From: Mesostigma viride
Lineage: Eukaryota; Streptophyta; Mesostigmatophyceae; Mesostigmatales; Mesostigmataceae
Reading direction: 5' to 3'
DNA: 64,000 bases
Assembly: GCA_009746045.1 (NCBI GenBank)
Contig: RPFO01000240.1
Coordinates: 754,042 to 818,041 of the forward strand
Position 1 is the stretch's first letter. Each line of letters begins with the position of its first letter. The notes beneath the pieces were generated by a model. The model was given only the letters and a program-made list of their open reading frames with translations. It had not been told where the DNA came from and did no database searches. The translations under genes and the position numbers were made by a program. Of the stretch, positions 11,796-21,843 are shown piece after piece.

Positions 11796-13153
11796 TTAAC
11801 CCATAGTCCGGGAATGGGTTTTTGGCATTTTTAGACCCCTGAAAATGCAAAAAATCAAAACTCATAGGCCACAACTCCAAATACCCCCAACCAAGGTGCT
11901 AGGAGTATCTACACTTGAAGGGCTTTCAGAAAATGCAATAATATCACGAGTCCATTAAGTGCTTTGCAAGATATTTACTGTCAAAGTTGGACAAAAGACG
12001 ATCATTTTCAGGTAAGCAAAAGCCCCTTAGATAATAACACCTGCTGGGAGGGTCAGGAACCTCAATATTAACATTGGACAATTTCATTGGATAGTGCCAC
12101 CATGCGTTCCTTGGGTCAGACCGCACGGATAGCCCATCTGACCTATATAATGCGCTCACTTACGTGTGTGGGTTACGCGCGCGTAGGCAGCTATCCATGA
12201 AATGCCACACTGTCAGGTACAGTATGCATTGTATACAGCCACATGTAGGACTGTCAAAAGTGCTGGAAAACAAAGAAGTGCTAAACCAGCACTGACGGCA
12301 TCCTCCAAAGAAACACCACAAACTGAGCAGATTTGGGGCTTATAGCACTCATACAGCAGGCATGGAAACCTGCTGCAAGAGGCACTGATACACTCGTGTA
12401 AAAACGTTGTATAAACAACAGATTCCCGTGCAAACGACATGCAAACACGGTTGCCGTACCTGGCTTGATCACGACCTTTCCGGGTTCTGCTGGCCGGGAC
12501 CCTCACATCTCACACGGGCTAATGCTTTCCAGGCATAGGCCGCCGTAGCCGGATAATGCATGCATCCACCATGATTACCAGGTTGATGTTCTGTGCAAAG
12601 ATGACCTATGAACGCATCCGAATTCACAGAGATGCTGCTGCGGATGTCCAGTACCAAAACTGGGTGCTCGGGCTGGCGAAGCCTGCCCGGCCATAAGAAG
12701 AAAATCGAAATATGACGTGCCATTACTCATCTGGTACTGGCGACCAAGAAAGCAGTAATTCCCTAACTGTATTTTCCCAATGCTATACATCTGGCCACCC
12801 CTGACCTACGAAAATCACGCATCATCATTCTGAGCAACATTCTGAACCGTTACAAGCCGCGAGACGCAAATTTCCTTGACAACGGCGCGCTGGCAGCCAT
12901 ATCTAGTTACACGCGCGCGCGAGTGAAAATTTCCCGCCAAAGTCACGTGATACTGTCTCAATACACGTTGTAATTACCAGGCTATGGCGAATATTACCCC
13001 CAAACCTATGCATCACCTTCGTCCCTAAGTGTTCCCAGACCCATCGGACAACTTCCCTCCGTCACGGGTGGCGCGGCGCTCCTGGAATTGAGCGCCGCGC
13101 CACCGGGGGTCAAACAGTGCGATATATCGAACTGAATCCGGACTATGGGTTAA
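11796..13153. mobile_element. piggyBac-like non-autonomous element family 1, copy 2 (1350 bp)
   Basis: TTAA flanks both sides (11796-11799, 13150-13153), with the same CCCATAGTCCGG/CCGGACTATGGG ends as copy 1. The two copies differ by scattered substitutions and small indels, for example in the inner palindrome near the right end. High identity suggests fairly recent activity. It ends about 300 bp upstream of exon 1. Confidence 0.85.
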
Positions 13154-13452
13154 CCCCCCTCTCTTCTTGTTACAGTTACGCTTACTGTATTTGGTGCTCC
13201 TAAAATCAACCCATTTGAGTGGCAACACAGCGCATCTAGTAGACTAACTGTAGGCTCGTTTAAGCATCCCTTCTTGTACATCTGCCCACATGGCATGATC
13301 ACTCTTGTTTCGTTGGCTACTTATGTCCTTTAATTTGTATTGTGCCATGCTATTCCAACCATCCCTTTTGTTACCCTTGTCATCTGACCAATCAATCTTC
13401 CCCCACCAGGGGGAAATCTGATCAAATCGAGGCATGCTCTGTGCTGTTCCAG
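13154..13452 (+). other. Sequence upstream of the first visible exon
   Basis: It has no TATA box or other clear promoter element. It is pyrimidine-rich near 13375-13409 (TTCCCCCACCAG) and again just before 13453, so it may be the end of an intron rather than a promoter. Confidence 0.5.
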
Positions 13453-14250
13453 ATGATGTCGGTCTACCTGCCTGATGAGCCAATCGATCCGGGAGCGCCA
13501 CCTGGCGCAGCGCCGCCCATCCCTGCCGAACTGCTAGTGCTCGGCCGCGAACTGCTGGATCTGGTCGAATCCAGCACGGTGCCCTTCAACATCGTGCCGC
13601 TCTACCAGCTCTCTCACCCCGCATCCGAGCAAAAGCTCGATGATGGGATCATCCTGCCTGAGGTTCGTGCGGCGTACCTCGAACTAGTTCGACGAACAAA
13701 GAGCCTTCCCTGCCCGCCTCCGGAGTTCCTGGAGCCTTACTCCTCCGTCGGGCAAAGTGTAGATGTCTTTGATTGGCTCGGGTCGATATTTGGGTTCCAG
13801 CCCAGCAACGTGGACAACCAGCGTGAGAATGTGCTCATGATGCTGGCGAATGCGCAGGCAGCACTGCCGGACGCCAAGATCGGGAACATGGGTGAGCTAG
13901 ACCCCCGCGTGGTCAAGGAGGTGTCTGAGAAGAGCCTCGAGAATTACCGCTCATGGCTACAGTTCCTGGGCAAGAAGGAGAAGTACCAGGGGTCTGGGGA
14001 CGGTGACGACGGCCAGAGGCAGCTGCTCCTGTGCGCACTCTACTGGCTCATCTGGGGCGAGGCCGCGAATGTGAGGTTCCTGCCTGAGTGCCTGTGCTAT
14101 GTTTTTTACCACATGGCTGGCGAAATGGCGCACCGCACGCTGCGCGACTGGCAGGCAGTGCAGTGGCGGCCGTCATGGCTGACTGACGGCAGCAGGGGGG
14201 GAAGCTTTCTGTCAGCAGTCATCAAGCCGGTGTATGACATCATCGCCAAG
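13453..14250 (+). CDS. CALS/GSL: Callose synthase exon 1 (first visible), FKS1-type domain
   Basis: This 798-bp exon encodes residues 1-266 of the visible product. It carries FDWLGSIFGFQ from residue 106, the NQRE block, and LIWGEAANVRFLPECLCY at residues 199-216, the hallmark of the cytosolic N-terminal domain of callose synthases. It ends at GCCAAG|GTGAAA in phase 0. The 5' edge is uncertain. A pyrimidine-rich stretch ending CTGTTCCAG directly precedes ATGATG, so position 13453 can be a 3' splice site or the start Met. The frame stays open upstream to 13342, and a second AG at 13408-13409 follows a C-rich tract. Land-plant homologues have a further N-terminal domain, so upstream exons may exist more than 13 kb away. 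Confidence 0.9.
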
Positions 14251-14739
14251 GTGAAAAAAAGCCTGGCATTTTCTCCTTTGAAGCTGCTTTGTGGTTCTAT
14301 TCTGTCCAAAAGATGTTTTCTGTGTCAGTCTCGATGACTTACCTGCCCTTGAATCCATGCATATCTCCATTTGTTAAGCTTTCTGTGTATCCTCCTTGCA
14401 TCTTGTCCATCTGCTTGACAGGCTGGTTTCCCATCCACCTGCCTCCTCACTCGCCCTCCCGCCCATACGCGTCTGTCCTCCGAGCACCTGTTCACCCACA
14501 CTCTTTCCCAGTGACGATCCACTCAACTGTCCATTCAATCACCATTTTTTGATAGCAGCTCTAGCCGCGCTTGAGTCATAGAGAAAAAACGCAGTAACTG
14601 ATATGTCATGTCTGTAGTTGTTCAGAATCAGCACCACCAAACCATCATGGGTTAATGCCGTATCAGTCAGACTCCCCAACCTAATACTTACGTTTTTCCC
14701 TGCCCCCCAACCCCCCACCGGTTCCCTTCTTCCTTTTAG
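14251..14739 (+). other. Intron 1
   Basis: A 489-bp GT-AG intron in phase 0. It is pyrimidine-rich in its middle and 3' parts and ends TTCCTTTTAG. I see no gene or repeat inside. Confidence 0.85.
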
Positions 14740-14928
14740 GAGGCGCACAATGCGCATGACAGCTCGTCACGGCCATCCATCAACGGCAACCGGCCGCACA
14801 CGGCATGGCGCAACTACGACGACATGAACGAGTTTTTCTGGACGCGGGATTGCTTCAAGCTGGGCTGGCCCTGGAGCACGGAGGCCAACTACTTTGTGCC
14901 GCTATTGCGGCACAAGCTGACGCAGCAG
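14740..14928 (+). CDS. CALS/GSL: Callose synthase exon 2
   Basis: This 189-bp exon (residues 267-329) is phase 0 at both ends. It carries WRNYDDMNEFFW at residues 289-300 followed by CFKLGWPW, matching the conserved block of plant callose synthases just before the first membrane segment. The exon ends CAGCAG|GTACGG. Reading on into the intron gives an immediate in-frame stop (GTA CGG TAG). The last about 22 bp and this donor are repeated twice more downstream in intron 2. Confidence 0.92.
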
Positions 14929-15175
14929 GTACGGTAGCAATAATAATCCACTGTAATAGGCTGTGTTGTTAGTGGCGCAAGCAAGCTGTGGCAGCTCACA
15001 TCTACTTGGTGCACCTGCTGCGGCACAAGCTGTCGCAGCAGGTACTGTACGGTAGCAACAATAATCCACTGTAATAGGCTGTGTTGTTAGTGGGGCACGC
15101 AAGCTGTGGCAGCTCACTCTACTTGGTGCACCTGCTTCCGCACACGCTGACGCAGCAGGTACAGTAGCCTCTCTT
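14906..15175 (+). repeat. Three tandem copies of the exon 2 end plus its 5' splice site
   Basis: The segment around the exon 2 donor is repeated in tandem, with GT dinucleotides at 14929, 15042 and 15159 (spacings 113 and 117 bp). Each copy has a CGGCACAAGCTGACGCAGCAG-like exon tail followed by GTAC. The intronic part (AATCCACTGTAATAGGCTGT and the following sequence up to CTACTTGGTGCACCTGCT) is repeated too. The third copy has diverged most. The rest of intron 2 up to 15754 holds nothing I recognise. Confidence 0.9.
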
Positions 15176-15754
15176 GCATAGTAACTCTACTTTGGCGAGA
15201 ATGATATAGTGCTGGGATGTGTAGCTCAGCCTTGGTGGCTGAGGTGGATGAAAGTCACGTGATCTGCTCTGGTTGTTGTTCCCTAACTAGTACTGGTACT
15301 GTAGTATCCCTCCTCGCTACCGCTTAGGCTTCCACCCGCACTTACATCCCAAAATCCAAATCAATCACTCGTCATGGTAAGACCGTGACCTTTTCCTCTC
15401 TCTCTCTGGCGTGATCTTTTTTTCTTTCTGTAGTATCATTGTGGTTGTTCAAGTCAGGTGACCAAGCTGACCGACACATGGGCTAACCGAATCGAGGTAC
15501 ATAATTTAAGTGATCCTCTACTGGGCCCCGCTTTACGAACGTACTAGTACTTTTTATGTACGAGATCATCCTTATAAATAATTAATAGTTAGGCAACTTA
15601 GCCTATCTGCTCCAGATATAGCGCCAGCACCATGTACTGTATGCGTAAACATGTGTGCCATGTGCATACAACCTTGGGTCCCGTGGTGATTTTACAGTGA
15701 AAGTACCGTTGACCATGCTGCATGGGTGTCCCACTTCCTGCGCGTTCTGGACAG

Positions 15755-15913
15755 GAGGCGCAAGCTGCCATTGAGGCCGGAGAGGTCCAGCAAGTTTGCA
15801 AGAAGGTCGCGTGGGGCCAGCACGGGTACAAGACAGCCCTTGAGAAACGCAGCTGGCTCATGCTCATCCGAGCGTTTGACCGCTTTGTGGCCTTTCTCAT
15901 CATCTCGTTCCAG
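15755..15913 (+). CDS. CALS/GSL: Callose synthase exon 3, start of first membrane segment
   Basis: This 159-bp exon (residues 330-382) is phase 0 at both ends. It follows TCTGGACAG and ends TTCCAG|GTGGGT. It encodes KRSWLMLIRAFDRFVAFLIISFQ-like sequence, equivalent to the family's R-x-FW-x-x-FR-x-FDRMW block, running into a hydrophobic segment that continues in exon 4. The acceptor lacks a strong pyrimidine tract, so the first few residues are the least certain part. Confidence 0.85.
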
Positions 15914-15982
15914 GTGGGTAGAGGGTGCGATGCTACCTACATCCGGTTGCACAGCGCAGGGCAACCACCCAATTGGATTTGT

Positions 15983-16043
15983 CTGAAAATAGTTTATTAA
16001 ACAGAATGCGGGAAAGAAAGAACCGCCACAACCTTGTGGCTGT
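15983..16043. repeat. Left part of a dispersed repeat split by a hAT-like insertion
   Basis: This segment (CTGAAAATAGTTTATTAAAC onward to GTGGCTGT) and 17285-17673 together match the uninterrupted sequence at 20977-21421. The two parts are separated by the 1241-bp element at 16044-17284. Confidence 0.85.
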
Positions 16044-17284
16044 CCGTGTTGTTATGTACGCCGTACGGTTCAAATAAAATACTTCTGTACGCGTACTTCA
16101 CGCTGCAGATAACGTACGCGTATTTTATGAAAAATACGCGACTTGGACTTAGAATTTTTGGGGGGTACCAGGCTACCAGCGGGCAGTGCGGCGCCTAGGT
16201 TTTTTGGCGCTGCATTTACTTCCCCGTCTGCGGGGAAAATGTTTGCTTTGGGCTTAGGGGCTAGGATTTAAAAGTTGGGTGCAAGGTGCGCGGGCCACTG
16301 TACTTGCGAGAGTGGCCATAGCGAACATAGCAACACAGGGCGAGAGAAATGCAAACCAAATGCTCGAATGTTGAAGAAGATGAGTTCATGATACATGTAT
16401 TAGATTGTGGCGGAGAGTTGCTGGTTCATGATATCTCTGCTATCTTTTTATGCCATCGGCATGGGGGATTCTATGCATTGTTTGGTCGCTCGGAATCAAA
16501 TAGAATTCATGATAGCGGCAGTAAATGCGTGGTTCTTGGGTGGGTTCTGACCGTGAAAGATGCATCAGTATTGATGGCATCGGATTCTAAACAGGACGGG
16601 TGCTTTGTTCCAGATTTACGGCCACTTTCGGTAAGTAATTATTGAGGCGTGCACAGTTCGTGCCTGCCATTTTCATCATAGAAGAACAGCCGTTGTTGCT
16701 CGCCTGGGCGAGGGATTTACGATGTCAAGGTATAGATTTGTGGCGAACGTGATCTGCTTTCAGTGCTCTCCTCTACGAGCTTGTCGTTCGAAGTCTTTTA
16801 CATACGTTCTTTTTGGGCGTTCTTGTTGTGTGAGAGTGCCGCACCCTTTCTTCGCAGCGGCATCACAGCGCTCAGAAGCTGAGTGGCCGCCAATGGTTTC
16901 TTTACGTTTCTATTGTGCAGGGAAAGAAGTGTTTTGCTGATGATCATATTGGAGACATTGCATGCATGTGACTGCATCTAGACACTGAGCTGCCATCATT
17001 AGTTCATTTGAGCATGCCCTTGTTACGATGATGTGACAACACTGAAATGTGCTTAGCCAACCATGGTTGACATGGTTGACTGCATGCAAGGCATGTATAC
17101 CATGAAACTACTTACTACTTACTATGAATGCAAGTGTTTTCCACGTGGATGTGCGCCCTATAAACCCCTTCAGTTAGAAACGCGGTCGCATATTTTAAGC
17201 CCGCGTATTTAACCCCCCCCACATATATATTCTCATATTTTAAACCCCGTTTTAGAATACCAGTACCCGTACATAACAACACTG
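16044..17284. mobile_element. Non-autonomous hAT-like DNA transposon, 1241 bp, with 8-bp target duplication
   Basis: The element begins CCGTGTTGTTATGTACG and ends CGTACATAACAACACTG, a 17-bp terminal inverted repeat with one mismatch. It is flanked by a perfect 8-bp direct repeat GTGGCTGT at 16036-16043 and 17285-17292. An empty version of the same site, with GTGGCTGT once, occurs in the repeat copy at 20977-21421, which shows insertion directly. An 8-bp duplication and ends close to CAGTG are the signature of the hAT superfamily. No transposase was recognised. It carries the small gene fragment at 16349. Related sequence occurs at 1330-1705, 36522-37496 and, inverted, 40735-41800. Confidence 0.85.
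16349..16720 (+). pseudogene. Two-exon gene fragment carried in the hAT-like element, product unknown
   Basis: An ATG at 16349 opens a 94-codon frame containing LDCGGELLVHD, LCHRHGGFYALFGR and LTVKDASVLMASDSK, ending TTTCG|GTAAGT at 16630. A second short block follows an AG at about 16671 and reads KNSRCCSPGRGIYDVK before AAG|GTATAG at about 16719. An inverted relative at 41650-41375 aligns codon by codon over nearly all of the first block, with the same ATG and the same GTAAGT, but has three in-frame stops. Shared start, splice donor and frame suggest a once-functional protein, either the element's own or captured. I do not recognise the family, and the full gene is not present. Confidence 0.45.
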
Positions 17285-17673
17285 GTGGCTGTACATGCAG
17301 AAACGCTTGTTAGACGAACGGGGACGGCTTGTTATTAACCGGGGAATCCTACTGGCAACTAGCTTTGCCTTGATCTGTAAGCCAGGCGCCGTTTGTTTGA
17401 ACGGCCGGCCATGTGTGGAATGCTGACGGTAGTTGTGCAAAAAGCTGTATTAAAATCTGATGCAACCAGCACTCACCAATTGATTGGTGTGCTGCTTGGT
17501 TGGGTAGTGTGTTCAGGTTTGCATTCATATAGAACACATGGCCTGACAGCTCAGACGTGTGACAGATGAGCTGGCTGGCTGAATTATAGAATTGTCAGCG
17601 TTAGGATATTCCTGGTTTCGCCGTTTTCCATTTTGACGGTAGGCTTGATAAGCATGGTCGGCGGGTTGTGACC
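17285..17673. repeat. Right part of the dispersed repeat interrupted by the hAT-like element
   Basis: It is nearly identical to 21034-21421, including AACGGCCGGCCATGTGTGG and CAATTGATTGGTGTGCTGC, and ends with GGCGGGTTGTGACCCGT. Small indels distinguish the two copies. Confidence 0.85.
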
Positions 17674-18560
17674 CGTAATCGTTTCTTTGTTTGTACTCAC
17701 TGAAGCAGTACGAGCGGCCCCGCTGCTGTGGCGGCGGGGCTTAAGAAAATAAGGCAAAGACCCCCGTCCTTGCCTGCTATGAAGTTTCGGGCTTTGCGAC
17801 TTCACGGCAGGTAGGGGCGGTTTGAACGGAATGGAAATTTTGCGTTACCAGTGTGCCAAGTGGTTCTGGTTTGCACCTTGCTGGGCAGTGTCTCGGTGGT
17901 CATAGAAAGTGGGCTGGGCGCCCCGCCCCAGCTGCTGGTAATTCCAGCAGCGTAGCCAATCATGTCTACTAAGAAGTCCGCAGCTTATCCGAAAATTGTG
18001 CAAAGGTCAACAGATTAATTTGGATTCCATGAGACTGCGCTGGTAGTCAGTCAGCGGCCCACAGCCTAGGGCGCTGCATGGCGCTGCCTTCGGCTTGGTG
18101 CGCAGCCCTTTTTTGTTATGGGCCAGCCAGGGATATATGTAATGGTGACTTGCGATCGACTAATTTCTTGCGTTCCGGAAGAAATTAATTTGCTAAGTTC
18201 CCACAAAAGGAACCGAGTGTAGGAAAGGGGCCTCGGCTGGAATTGGCAGTGCCTGGCCTTGTCGTTTCTCTGTTCTCAGCACCCAGCAGGTAGCGGTTCA
18301 AACTCTAGTGGCATCGAAATGCGAAATTTCTGGGTTTTTCATCGGGAATTAGTTTTTGCTTCGGCGGCTCCGCGGATTCGTAAACCGTTTATTGTCGGGC
18401 TCCTTCGGGGTTTATTAAAGCCTTGTTGTGCGGGCTGAGTCGCCATGAAGGAGATGTTGCGACACGCCCCACTTTGTGGTCTTTTTATGGAAGCGGCTAC
18501 CCTCGAGGCTGCCTGAAAGAGGGGGGGGGTATTAGTTGTGTGAGGGTACACTGCCGATCG
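17674..18560. other. Intron 3 interior, no gene recognised
   Basis: Moderately GC-rich sequence with short palindromes, for example around 17928-17960. I see no frame with coding character and no recognisable RNA gene. Confidence 0.6.
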
Positions 18561-18606
18561 ACTCCATGGCTCTTGCAGGAAGTTGCCTTTATTAACAAAA
18601 AAGAAA

Positions 18607-18918
18607 ACACAGTACCTAGTGAGTACCTGGAGACCTTCGGGTCGCGGCAGTGTGCTCGGCGGTGGCGGACACGGGAGATCCGGCACGTGCGCCTCTTGCC
18701 TGCCAATGTGGAGCTGCTGCTAGACCTGTTCTTCCCCACGGGCATGCGCAACCGGGTTCGGTACCACCGCCTCTTCCTTCGGGCGCTCTGCATGCTGGCT
18801 GCTGAGCCCTTCCTGCGGCTTTTCGCCTGCGGTTTCCTGGACTGGGCTAGGGGCCAGGTGGTCCTTACTCAGCACCGGTACTACTGGGCCTTTGTGGGCC
18901 TCTTTCCTGACGGCATTT
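18607..18918 (+). pseudogene. Coding-like fragment of unknown product
   Basis: A + strand frame reads from EYLETFGSRQCARRW through LLPANVELLLDLFFPTG and ALCMLAAEPFLRLF to a stop at 18918-18920. Third codon positions are overwhelmingly G or C, like the callose synthase exons and unlike surrounding intron sequence. No start codon or splice junction is clear. It may be an exon fragment captured by the surrounding repeat. I do not recognise the family. Confidence 0.35.
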
Positions 18919-19747
18919 AGGCCGATGTTTTCCTCGCGGTAGATAGGCACGACAATGCTGATGATGCACGCGTACTTGGATGTCTTGATGGCTTCGCGTG
19001 GTACCTTCCAGACTGATGGGAACTAGATAGAGGGCCATAGGCCCGACCTGAGGGTGTTGTCCCTCCGGTATATAGAGTCGCCCTCTGGGCTTGGCCAGTT
19101 GGTTGGTCGTTCTTTGCCCTCAGTGTGAACATTGTTCCCTCTGTGTGTCCTGCCTAGTGCCGCCCCTCCCGGCAAGGCCGCCGTGCCAGGCAATTAGGGG
19201 AGCCTCACACCCGGCGTGGTGCTGGTGATCCCTACACCCTTCGGGGTGGACCCGAGGTTAACATGTTTTTGCTTTGGGCCTTGGATGGTCAGTCTCCCTA
19301 CCTTTGTGGGGGTGGAGGTGTTAGTATCGGTGGCCACTGTCCACTGGGCCTTTGTTGTATGGTACTGTAGTTTGGTGCATCGGTGCATCTGCGCTGCACT
19401 GCGTACTTTATTAGTGGTCCTTATCCTTTGTGTAGATGTAGTGGACCAGCGTGGTTCCTGTGTGCGAGGGCCAGGTTGGCCCGAACATGCCTGACCGTTG
19501 GTGGTCATTTATGCACGTTCTACCCCTCGCATTGGCACTCGGCGTGTGTTATGAATTGTAACACATATTAGCTTGGGTCATGGCTGTTTAGGTGTTTCCT
19601 TCGTAATCCTGAATTGAAATGGTCTTGGCATAAGTGGTTGATGGCATGTTATAGCTACACATGTAAATGCATTGAGATCAGAGTCGTCACGTCCGTCTTT
19701 CGCCCATGGTAGTTTCTCAACCAACGGCCTCACTAGCTTAGGTAGAA

Positions 19748-20077
19748 TTAGGCGTGGATTAGGTAGAGGTGGTGGTAGAAACCCGAGGCGTAACAGCACG
19801 ATAGTGATTCAGAAGCCGACGCAACTCCGGCGGAATGTTCTCGATATCCTGCACCGGTGCGACACGTACGCTCGTCGTGCTGCAGTCGGTAGCCGTCCGC
19901 TAAGTTGGAACGAGTTTGCACAGCAGCGTTAATGACACGCTGCCAGGCCGGAGTTATAACATTCGGATCAGGTCCCGGGGCCGCTGACGGACCAGCCGGA
20001 GCCTCAGCGATATCGATTATCGGATCGTCTTCAACTTCCGTGTCAGTAGGAATGCGAAATTCTAGCGAGGTCGGCAT
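19748..20077 (-). pseudogene. Possible gag-like N-terminal fragment
   Basis: A minus-strand frame starting with Met at 20077 reads MPTSLEFRIPTDTEVEDD, then an Ala/Pro-rich stretch and AWQRVINAAVQTRSNLADGY. The acidic, Pro-rich start followed by an Ala/Gln-rich helix is reminiscent of retroelement gag proteins, but no zinc knuckle or protease is seen. After about residue 80 the frame loses coding character, and a shifted frame reads more plausibly, which suggests a frameshift. Confidence 0.25.
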
Positions 20078-20190
20078 GATGGGAAAATGTGTAATACGAG
20101 TTATGATGACTCGTGAGAGTGAGGTTTGCACCAAACAACGCCATGGCTCTTGCACGAAATGTTGCCTTTTTTTACAAAAAAGAAAACACA

Positions 20191-20876
20191 GACGTAAGTC
20201 ACATCAATTCCAAGATTGTACGTAGCACAGACGACCTTGTCGCAGTGCAAGTGGAACGTGCACGCAAGAGCTAGCGACCTAGAGTTAACAAGTCATACAT
20301 ATAGCTTGCGAGGTACGCGTCCAAGTATTCAGCAGCACTGTCACTGCTGAAATGGGACACAATTGATGACGTAGACTCTGGCACGCCTTTGGCGCGCGGA
20401 TCTATCAATTGTCAATACGGCTAGTCCTGTGGACCTATCCGTACTGTACTCAACATCAATTGTCTCATAGGTCCTGGCGCGCTCTGGCGCGCTTACCTAT
20501 CAATTGACCATCAAGTCCTGTACAAGTCCTGTCAACGTCCTGCGGACTACCAAAGTGACACTTGTACATCCTGTGTCCGTACACGCCCACATTGGCGCGC
20601 GGCACGGTCGGCACAACCTAGGAAACGTCATAACTTTTATGTCCCGTAACCAAATGAGGCGTTCAAGGTGCCGTTGGAAAGAGCGTAACAATCTCTATCC
20701 ATCTAATGTAAATCCTTTACGTTAACTGTATTCTCCTTTTCTTTGTTCACTGTTATTGGGGCAATAGTGATCCTATCAATTTTTGTTTCCTGAACGGCGA
20801 CAGTGGGGGGGAGGAGGGCATTGGCGCCAGGGACTGGGGTGGATTGGGGAGCTCTTGCTCCTGCATGCAAGGGAGA
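20191..20876. other. Intron 3 interior, no gene recognised
   Basis: It contains several near copies of GGCGCGC/ATCAATTG-type sequence at 20325-20600 (for example CTATCAATTG at 20401 and 20500), suggesting old local duplication. No coding signal seen. Confidence 0.55.
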
Positions 20877-20877
20877 C

Positions 20878-20965
20878 GAGATGACTACTTAAATCTGCCT
20901 TTGGCAGGGGCTCTACTCATTGTTTTCAATCAAATGCTGGTTTTCTTGGGAGCTCAAGCGTCATA
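20878..20965 (-). repeat. Dispersed repeat family E terminus, inverted copy 1
   Basis: Read on the minus strand, this matches 7993-8060 and 45066-45130: GAGCTCCCAAGAAAACCAGC followed by a TTTGATTG stretch and GTAGAGCCCCTGCC. It lies next to the empty-site repeat at 20977. Confidence 0.7.
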
Positions 20966-20976
20966 ATAAAGGATTT

Positions 20977-21421
20977 CTCTGAAAATAGTTTATTAAACAG
21001 AATGCGGGAAAGAAAGAGCCACCATAACCTTGTGGCTGTACATGCAGAAACGCTTGTTAACTAGGAGAACGGGGACGGCTTGTTGTTTACCGGGGAATCC
21101 TACTGGCAACTAGCTTTGCCTTTTGTAAGTCAGGCGCCGTTTGTTTGAACGGCCGGCCATGTGTGGAATGCTGACGGTAGTTGTGCAAAAAGCTGTAATC
21201 TGATGCAACCAGCACTCAACCAATTGATTGGTGTGCTGCTTGGTTGGGTAGTGTGTTCAGGTTTGCATTCGTATAGAACACATGGCCTGACAGCTCAGAC
21301 GTGGGACAGATGAGCTGGCTGGCTGAATTATAGAATTTTCAGCGTTAGGATATTCCTGGTTTCGCCGTTTTCCATTTTGACGGTAGGCTTGATGAGCATG
21401 GTCGGCGGGTTGTGACCCGTT
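20977..21421. repeat. Uninterrupted copy of the dispersed repeat (empty site of the hAT-like insertion)
   Basis: It matches 15983-16043 joined directly to 17285-17673, with GTGGCTGT present once at about 21031. This is the pre-insertion state of the locus in intron 3. Confidence 0.88.
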
Positions 21422-21473
21422 GTTGTTACTTGACACCCATCCCACCCCTGCGGGGCTCTTGCTCCTGCATGCC

Positions 21474-21570
21474 TAATAGACGAGATGAGTGCTTAAACAT
21501 GCCTTTGGCAGGGGCTCTACTCGTTGTTTTCAATCAAACGCTGGTTTTCTTGGGAGCTCAAGTGTCATAT
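21474..21570 (-). repeat. Dispersed repeat family E terminus, inverted copy 2
   Basis: It is nearly identical to 20878-20965 on the minus strand. The two inverted copies bracket the repeat at 20977-21421. Confidence 0.7.
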
Positions 21571-21621
21571 TAGTGGTTGGCTTTCGGCACTACGAATGCC
21601 CCGACATTCCATGTGTGAAGG

Positions 21622-21843
21622 ATGGCAGTCAAAATACGTGGGCTTCCTCACGGTGACATTGGACTTGTGTGTGAAGACTATAGCTTGTGTTGTTTTGTTT
21701 TTCATGTTTACTTGAGCTTGCATGCGAAAGAAACTGGCCGTTCGCATGGTATCGTATGTTCCAGGTGCTTGATGGCAGTCTGCAAGGGGTGCAACTTAAA
21801 CCTCTCTCTTCATGACAGCGACGTTCCCTGCCCATACAAATGA
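21622..21843 (+). pseudogene. Possible zinc-ribbon fragment, transposase-tail-like
   Basis: A 73-codon frame ends with GRSHGIVCSRCLMAVCKGC followed by LHDSD. The C-x2-C-x5-C-x2-C spacing with a following His resembles the cysteine-rich tail of piggyBac-type transposases. The first half of such a domain is not clear, and no DDD catalytic core is nearby. The presence of piggyBac-like elements in the window makes the idea reasonable but not proven. Confidence 0.25.

Larger units (their letters stand above)
18565..20190. mobile_element. Probable transposon remnant between 45-50 bp direct repeats
   Basis: A segment containing CCATGGCTCTTGCA, then TTGCCTTT and ACAAAAAAGAAAACACAG, occurs at about 18565-18612 and again, with small differences, at about 20140-20190. 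The 1.5 kb between holds a GC3-rich + strand frame (18607-18918) and a minus-strand frame starting at 20077. Long direct repeats around coding-like relics suggest a decayed retroelement or a captured-gene carrier. Superfamily is unresolved. Confidence 0.4.

Noticed and set aside
17925-17965. GCTGGTAATTCCAGC resembling the small-subunit rRNA 530 loop
   Set aside because: It is a short palindrome; the surrounding sequence does not continue as rRNA.
18285-18305. tRNA B-box-like GGTTCAAACTC (possible SINE)
   Set aside because: No A box at the right distance and no tRNA-like fold upstream.
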